A stretch of 37,488 bases of DNA from Candidatus Aerophobota bacterium (lineage in GTDB: Bacteria; Aerophobota; Aerophobia; Aerophobales; B3-G15). Within the stretch, counting starts at the first letter, position 1. The number at the start of each line of letters is the position of its first letter. Made by a program: the position numbers and the translations under genes. Shown in pieces: positions 33,354 to 37,488 of the stretch. The notes under the pieces are model-generated. The model had not been told where the DNA came from and did no database searches. It was given only the letters and a program-made list of their open reading frames with translations. The DNA is taken from positions 1 through 37,488 of the forward strand of contig JAUWZM010000018.1 in the NCBI GenBank assembly GCA_030615365.1, in the 5' to 3' direction.

Positions 33354-34607
33354 TTAAATAATCCCATAGTGAATGCAATCCAAACTTGAGCCAAGCTGAT
33401 AGCTAAAATAAAGTGACAATTTCTGCCTGGTCTTCACGGTCAGAGGCTTTCCGTTTTCATCATATGATAGCGGTAAGACCAGCGGGGGATTAAACCACTC
33501 ACTTGGAGGGATTTTTGTCTTTTCATCTCCATAGGTATATGTCTTTATTCTTACACCGTTCACGAGGCCACTTTGAGTAACTGTTAGAGATATCTCTTTC
33601 TCTACCCAACATGGATTGATCTCATCAAATCGTATTGAATGTAATAGAGTCTCTTTGCTCATAACCCTTTGTACTCTTTTAGCTCCGCATTTCTCGTAAA
33701 ACGGGAGCCTAAATGTATAGTTATCTATAGAGTAGTCGACTTTCACCAACTCCACAAAGGTCTCACAAGAGTGAGGAATAACCTTCCCACTATCCTTGAG
33801 CAAGTTTTCTACAGCGTAGTCCATTACCGGTACCTGTGCCTCTCTTATTAAGGCGGTGTCCACCATTTCACAGATTATAACATCTGCTTTCTCCTTGGGC
33901 TGAAATTTACAGGCGTCCCCCTTTATAAACGTAATCTTACCTGAATGTGGGTAGGAGCTCGCAATTTCTTTTGCTGCTTTTAAAAGAGCTCCATTTGCCT
34001 CCACGGCGTAAACTATCTTTGCTCTTTCGGCAGCAAATAGTGCCAAAATACCTGTTCCTGTCCCAAGGTCAATGACTACATCGCCTTCATTAACATTGCT
34101 CCTAATGACTCTCCTAAAACTATTTATTCGTGAATCGTCACATAAAAGGTTAAATTGATAAATGGCGGGCATTTCGGGACCTAAGAAATTTTTCCAATAG
34201 AAATCTTGCCGCATCCTCGGGATGTTTTCCCTTCTTGGAATATAATATTGGCTATCCTGGTCTTTTTTAGCTGGTCTGCACAGTACAAAGCCGCTTTGTA
34301 TTAATTGATTAACAAACTTGGATGTACTTACCTCATCTAAGTCAAACTCTTTTGAAATCTGGCTCAGGCTCGCTGAGTTGCTCTCTAAAAGATAGAGGTA
34401 TACTTTACGTAAAGGAAGAGGTAAAATGCTCAGCTTTTCTACAAAAGTGGCATAGCCAATCATTTCTTTCTTGGGAATAACTTCGCTTTGAATTTGCTTG
34501 ATTGTATCTTCTAAGGAATTTTCCACTTCATCTTTCACTCGATCCAATGCTTCCAGAAGTATCCCGGCAAAACTATAGCCCAAGTTATTCCTTGATTTTT
34601 TCTTCAA
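33354..34607 (-). CDS. Winged-helix plus PRMT-like SAM methyltransferase
   Basis: 417 residues. The first part has LPLRKVYLYLLESNSASLSQ and EFDLDEVSTSKFVNQLIQSG, a MarR/ArsR-like winged helix (about 65-115). The second part is a class I methyltransferase with DVVIDLGTGTGILALFAAER (SAM loop, about 185), YAVEANGALL, FIKGDACKF and ADVIICEMVDTALIREAQVP, in the position of the double-E loop of arginine methyltransferases. A beta-barrel-like C-terminal part follows, also as in PRMTs. The start is TTG with GGAG 7 nt upstream. Protein arginine or other N-methylation is the likely reaction; the substrate may be another protein of the operon. Confidence 0.8.
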   Translation of the reverse strand: MKKKSRNNLGYSFAGILLEALDRVKDEVENSLEDTIKQIQSEVIPKKEMIGYATFVEKLSILPLPLRKVYLYLLESNSASLSQISKEFDLDEVSTSKFVNQLIQSGFVLCRPAKKDQDSQYYIPRRENIPRMRQDFYWKNFLGPEMPAIYQFNLLCDDSRINSFRRVIRSNVNEGDVVIDLGTGTGILALFAAERAKIVYAVEANGALLKAAKEIASSYPHSGKITFIKGDACKFQPKEKADVIICEMVDTALIREAQVPVMDYAVENLLKDSGKVIPHSCETFVELVKVDYSIDNYTFRLPFYEKCGAKRVQRVMSKETLLHSIRFDEINPCWVEKEISLTVTQSGLVNGVRIKTYTYGDEKTKIPPSEWFNPPLVLPLSYDENGKPLTVKTRQKLSLYFSYQLGSSLDCIHYGII

Positions 34608-34634
34608 TTACATCTCCTATGATTCTTAATCAGA

Positions 34635-34727
34635 TTACCGTATCTCGTGTAAAGACTTCTTTAATATCTTTTCAATAATGTCGTCATCACCTTTAAGTAT
34701 AGCCAAAAGATTCTTCTGCAATAGCAC
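34635..34727 (-). CDS. Possible 30-residue peptide
   Basis: GTG at 34727 follows AGGAAGG by 8 nt and encodes LLQKNLLAILKGDDDIIEKI followed by LKKSLHEIR, an amphipathic helix. It lies between the 115-residue gene and the methyltransferase. The evidence is only the binding site and the helix-like sequence. Confidence 0.3.
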   Translation of the reverse strand: MLLQKNLLAILKGDDDIIEKILKKSLHEIR

Positions 34728-34754
34728 TCATCCCTTCCTGTGACGATATCTCAC

Positions 34755-35102
34755 CTATCCAGGAATCCAGGATCCAAGTCTTTTTTTGCACTGCTCTAAG
34801 TATTTTTTTTGCTTGTCATCACCAAGATAATTCCAGTACTTTTTTAAGTCTTGGTAAAAATAGTCGTATCGTTTATCTTCATCTTGGAATTTGTCCTCAA
34901 AGAAAGCCTTCCGGGCAAACTTTTTTCCTTTCATCCCCACCGGAGGAAGACCCTCTGAAAGTAGATTGAAGGTATACCAGGTTCTTGTGCTATCCAGGGT
35001 AATTCGAGGAGCTTCCTCACCAAGCAAGATTACCACTTCTGAGAGAACGAAGATGAGTCTTTTTTGCTCAACGGGTGGAGGTAACCCAGTCCGGGTCCTC
35101 AT
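34755..35102 (-). CDS. Small protein coupled to the tubulin-like gene
   Basis: A 115-residue ORF whose start overlaps the end of the tubulin-like gene by 35 nt. It contains KRLIFVLSEVVILLGEEAPR (a hydrophobic strand or helix), TWYTFNLLSEGLPPVGMKGK and a charged helical tail FYQDLKKYWNYLGDDKQKKY. No family was recognised. The overlap, same strand and position point to a partner of the tubulin-like protein, perhaps a regulator of its assembly; this is inference. Confidence 0.6.
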   Translation of the reverse strand: MRTRTGLPPPVEQKRLIFVLSEVVILLGEEAPRITLDSTRTWYTFNLLSEGLPPVGMKGKKFARKAFFEDKFQDEDKRYDYFYQDLKKYWNYLGDDKQKKYLEQCKKRLGSWIPG

Positions 35103-37488
35103 ACCTCCTGTCGGTGTAAAGAGGTATCCCTGGAAACATTTTCTGCCAGCGATTCTTATGCTCTCTATATTTATTCAAGGTGGTGAGAAGATGTAGGGGA
35201 GCTCCATATTTGAAATAGATAATTTGGATACTGTATATGTCGTGGTTTTCTTCGATGGTGCAATTACCCCTTTGTTTGGTAAAGATCCCGGTTGCATCAA
35301 CTCCCCTGTATTTATCGTGGAACTCCTTGTACGCTTCTTCATCGAGACGCATTATAGCCATAACTTTTACTATCCCGTCTTGGTAGAGATTGTGGCTCCT
35401 TAAATCCCCATCCCTTATTGGCCACCAGGGGGAGGCTTTCCTGACAAATTCTGTGAGTTTATCATCTATTCCTCGTTGCATCTCTTCTTTATTTTTAGCA
35501 TAAGCTCCCATCTCTTCCTCCAGGGCATTCCAGATTGATAGATTCTGATAGCGGGACTTAAGCACTGCTTTAGCTTTGGAGGTGAACTCATCGTAGAAGA
35601 TTTGTCTGAGAGTATCTCTTCTATCTTTTCGTATAGTATATATACTGACTCCTTTCTTCAGATCATTCCAGGTTCTTTGAATCTCCTTGACACAGGGATC
35701 TACCACATCAGGCCAAATGAGGTCAACATACCTTTGGTAATCGCTCTCCTTGGACTTGATTTCCTGAAGCTCATTTTTTGTCCACTCCTCACTGAGGATC
35801 TCTACCACCACTCCGCCCCGCTCATCATCGTAGGAGGTCTTCCTCCATATATTATCCCTTGCCCCTTCTACTTTATTAAAGATCTCATGCAGGACCCCTT
35901 TCCTTATGAATTTAAGGGCTTTCTTAATATTGTGAAGTTCACCTTTTATATCCTCATAGAAGGATTTGATCTGCTCGAGGATAATCCTTTCCTGCGTTAT
36001 GTTGAAAAGAGAATCAAATCGGGCTACCAGATCTCTCTTTCTCTGAGAGAAGCTGAACGCCTTAGGAAACCGAGCCTCGCGATAGACCTCATCAACCTGT
36101 TCCTCAATCCTCTTTTTTTCTCTTTTTAGATCATAAATCTTATCAACTAAGGACTGGACTTCCTCCTCACCAGATTTTAGCTTTCCTTCAACCCAGTTTA
36201 CCACTCTCTCTACACTCTGGCTGGTTAAGGGTATCTTATCCTTAACCGGAAGACTGAAGAGCTGATCTATCCACCTGTCCAGAGCATCTCGGAAAGAAAA
36301 AAGAAGCTCCTCTTGTTCACCTCTCTTTCCATCCTTTCCCTTGAAGAAAAAGTTCAAACTACTCTCGTAGTTGGAAAGAGTCTTCTTTACCTTCTCATAG
36401 GTAGGAGAAAGGTCCCTCTTTTTGCTCTCCTCTATCCTTGTCCGGTAGGCTCGAGGAATTATGGGAAAATCAGAGTCATTTTTTATCTTACTAATAAGAA
36501 TATTCTCCTTTATGGCGGCTACTTTTTCCAGAAAGTTCTCTTTTTCATTTTCTGCTGCTTTCTCATCTTCTTTCATACCGTATCTTCTTATCATCTCTGA
36601 TAAAAGGTTCATACCGATATAGCCGGTTATCTTCTCTATGGGAACTCTCAAGGTGGCAACAGCGGCACTGCCGTAGTTAACTGGGTGTTTGTTCCAGAGA
36701 GGCGTACCACGGTAATGGGTAATAATGTCAAACTTCAATCCATTTTCCTTATGGGAAAGCATAGAATCGTAAATGGCTACATCAGCAATGAGTCTGTAGA
36801 GGGCATTCACATCGTGAATTACAATGTCATTCTCATTTTTTGGATGGAATATATATATCAGATCAAAGGGCCAATCACCACCTTTGTTATCCTCATCACT
36901 CACCCGAATCATCGTGGTGTCCCCTATCCACCACTCATAGCCTACCCCTCTTTTGGTATTCTGCCAAAAATCAAGCTCATCCAGGCAGGCAAATGCATTA
37001 GCAAAAAGGTGATTCGCATCCTCACGCCGAGCCTGGGTGAGTGCCACCTCTGGTGTCGTTACATAGGCGTATATGTTAGGCCGAAGAAAAAAACCAGAGA
37101 GAACGCTCCTAATGACGTAAGCGAGGTCAATAAATATGCCGGAGCCGGTAGCCCCACACAGGGAAGTGAAAATGTAAATATTAAAGGGGGCGTACTCACC
37201 TGCGTCAATTAGCATTAGATTTGTCACTCTGTTCACACAGGTTTCTATGACTTCAGGAATATTATGTGGACTTAATAGGTTTTGCAAGAGGCAAAGCCTA
37301 CCATTTATTCTAACCATTCCTGCTTCTTGACCAATTTTCACTGAATTATATTCAGGGTACCACCATTTTTCAAAATTAGGATCGTACTTCATCCTATTGT
37401 GAAATAGCTTCTGTCCATCAAATCCTCCTATATTAAGGTAGTTACTGGCAGGGATTCCTACGGCATCAGCTCCTCTGTCTTGGAAATC
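35068..37488 (-). CDS. Tubulin/FtsZ-like GTPase (5' end outside window)
   Basis: The frame is open to the right edge, giving at least 806 residues; Met at 37392 is internal. The visible start, DRGADAVGIPASNYLNIGGF, precedes a GTPase domain with IYIFTSLCGATGSGIFIDLA, the tubulin-superfamily T4 signature (usually GGTGSG, here CGATGSG), then IRSVLSGFF and ANAFACLDELDFW. This resembles the Tubulin_2 family. The later part is long and charged, with coiled coils (VQSLVDKIYDLKREKKRIEE), ending in a helical tail. The T1-T3 loops lie at the edge or beyond. FtsZ-like proteins with VWA partners have been proposed as membrane-remodelling systems. It is the first visible gene of the right-hand operon. Confidence 0.8.
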   Translation of the reverse strand, partial: DFQDRGADAVGIPASNYLNIGGFDGQKLFHNRMKYDPNFEKWWYPEYNSVKIGQEAGMVRINGRLCLLQNLLSPHNIPEVIETCVNRVTNLMLIDAGEYAPFNIYIFTSLCGATGSGIFIDLAYVIRSVLSGFFLRPNIYAYVTTPEVALTQARREDANHLFANAFACLDELDFWQNTKRGVGYEWWIGDTTMIRVSDEDNKGGDWPFDLIYIFHPKNENDIVIHDVNALYRLIADVAIYDSMLSHKENGLKFDIITHYRGTPLWNKHPVNYGSAAVATLRVPIEKITGYIGMNLLSEMIRRYGMKEDEKAAENEKENFLEKVAAIKENILISKIKNDSDFPIIPRAYRTRIEESKKRDLSPTYEKVKKTLSNYESSLNFFFKGKDGKRGEQEELLFSFRDALDRWIDQLFSLPVKDKIPLTSQSVERVVNWVEGKLKSGEEEVQSLVDKIYDLKREKKRIEEQVDEVYREARFPKAFSFSQRKRDLVARFDSLFNITQERIILEQIKSFYEDIKGELHNIKKALKFIRKGVLHEIFNKVEGARDNIWRKTSYDDERGGVVVEILSEEWTKNELQEIKSKESDYQRYVDLIWPDVVDPCVKEIQRTWNDLKKGVSIYTIRKDRRDTLRQIFYDEFTSKAKAVLKSRYQNLSIWNALEEEMGAYAKNKEEMQRGIDDKLTEFVRKASPWWPIRDGDLRSHNLYQDGIVKVMAIMRLDEEAYKEFHDKYRGVDATGIFTKQRGNCTIEENHDIYSIQIIYFKYGAPLHLLTTLNKYREHKNRWQKMFPGIPLYTDRRYEDPDWVTSTR

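Overview
The window reads as a low-GC bacterial chromosome. The genes use AGGAGG-type ribosome binding sites and sigma70-like promoters. I cannot place the organism more closely than an uncultured, probably anaerobic or thermophilic lineage. Nearly every intact gene lies on the minus strand, so transcription runs from high to low coordinates. Read in that direction there are three blocks.

(1) 37488 to 26916 is an operon of about eight genes: a tubulin/FtsZ-like GTPase cut by the window edge, two small proteins, a winged-helix PRMT-like methyltransferase, an all-helical possible alpha/alpha-toroid protein, a ParA/MinD-type ATPase, a SAMHD1-like HD phosphohydrolase, a membrane-anchored VWA protein and an unknown 184-residue protein. 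This is my main candidate for an undescribed multigene system. A short stretch follows with one uridine phosphorylase copy, an ADP-ribosylglycohydrolase with a small partner, and an IS110 remnant.

(2) 23109 to 8142 is a type III CRISPR-Cas locus that looks like III-D. It starts with a decayed array (leader B plus two orphan repeats). Then come cas6, an HD-less cas10 with an intact GGDD cyclase motif, a Csm3-like gene, csx10, a putative small subunit, two more Cas7/RAMP genes, csx19-like and a TIGR03986-like RAMP. The effector part holds a CARF-HD fusion, a small broken ORF, a frameshifted dCTP-deaminase-like gene, an array of 8 repeats and 7 spacers with its leader, a second uridine phosphorylase and a TIGR02710-like CARF-HEPN protein.

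(3) 8123 to 1 is the adaptation module: a reverse transcriptase-TPR-primase/polymerase fusion, cas1 and cas2, then a leader whose array must lie left of the window. Two lesions sit here. cas1 carries a 2-nt frameshift. The RT gene is split by a 3,808-bp serine-recombinase element (3744-7551) inserted in the conserved QG..SP motif of the RT. Excision between the two GT core dinucleotides would restore a 985-codon frame exactly, and the circle junction would be a perfect 26-bp inverted repeat around GT. The element carries a consensus promoter, a ribbon-helix-helix regulator, a small ORF, the recombinase and wrecks of IS110 and IS21 transposases.

Working model: the interference complex makes crRNA-guided cyclic oligoadenylate (GGDD Cas10). 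Because Cas10 lacks its HD nuclease, defence would rest on the CARF effectors and perhaps nucleotide-metabolism genes. Spacer acquisition, probably RNA-capable through RT and PrimPol, is currently switched off by the insertion and the cas1 frameshift, at least one of which could be reversible.
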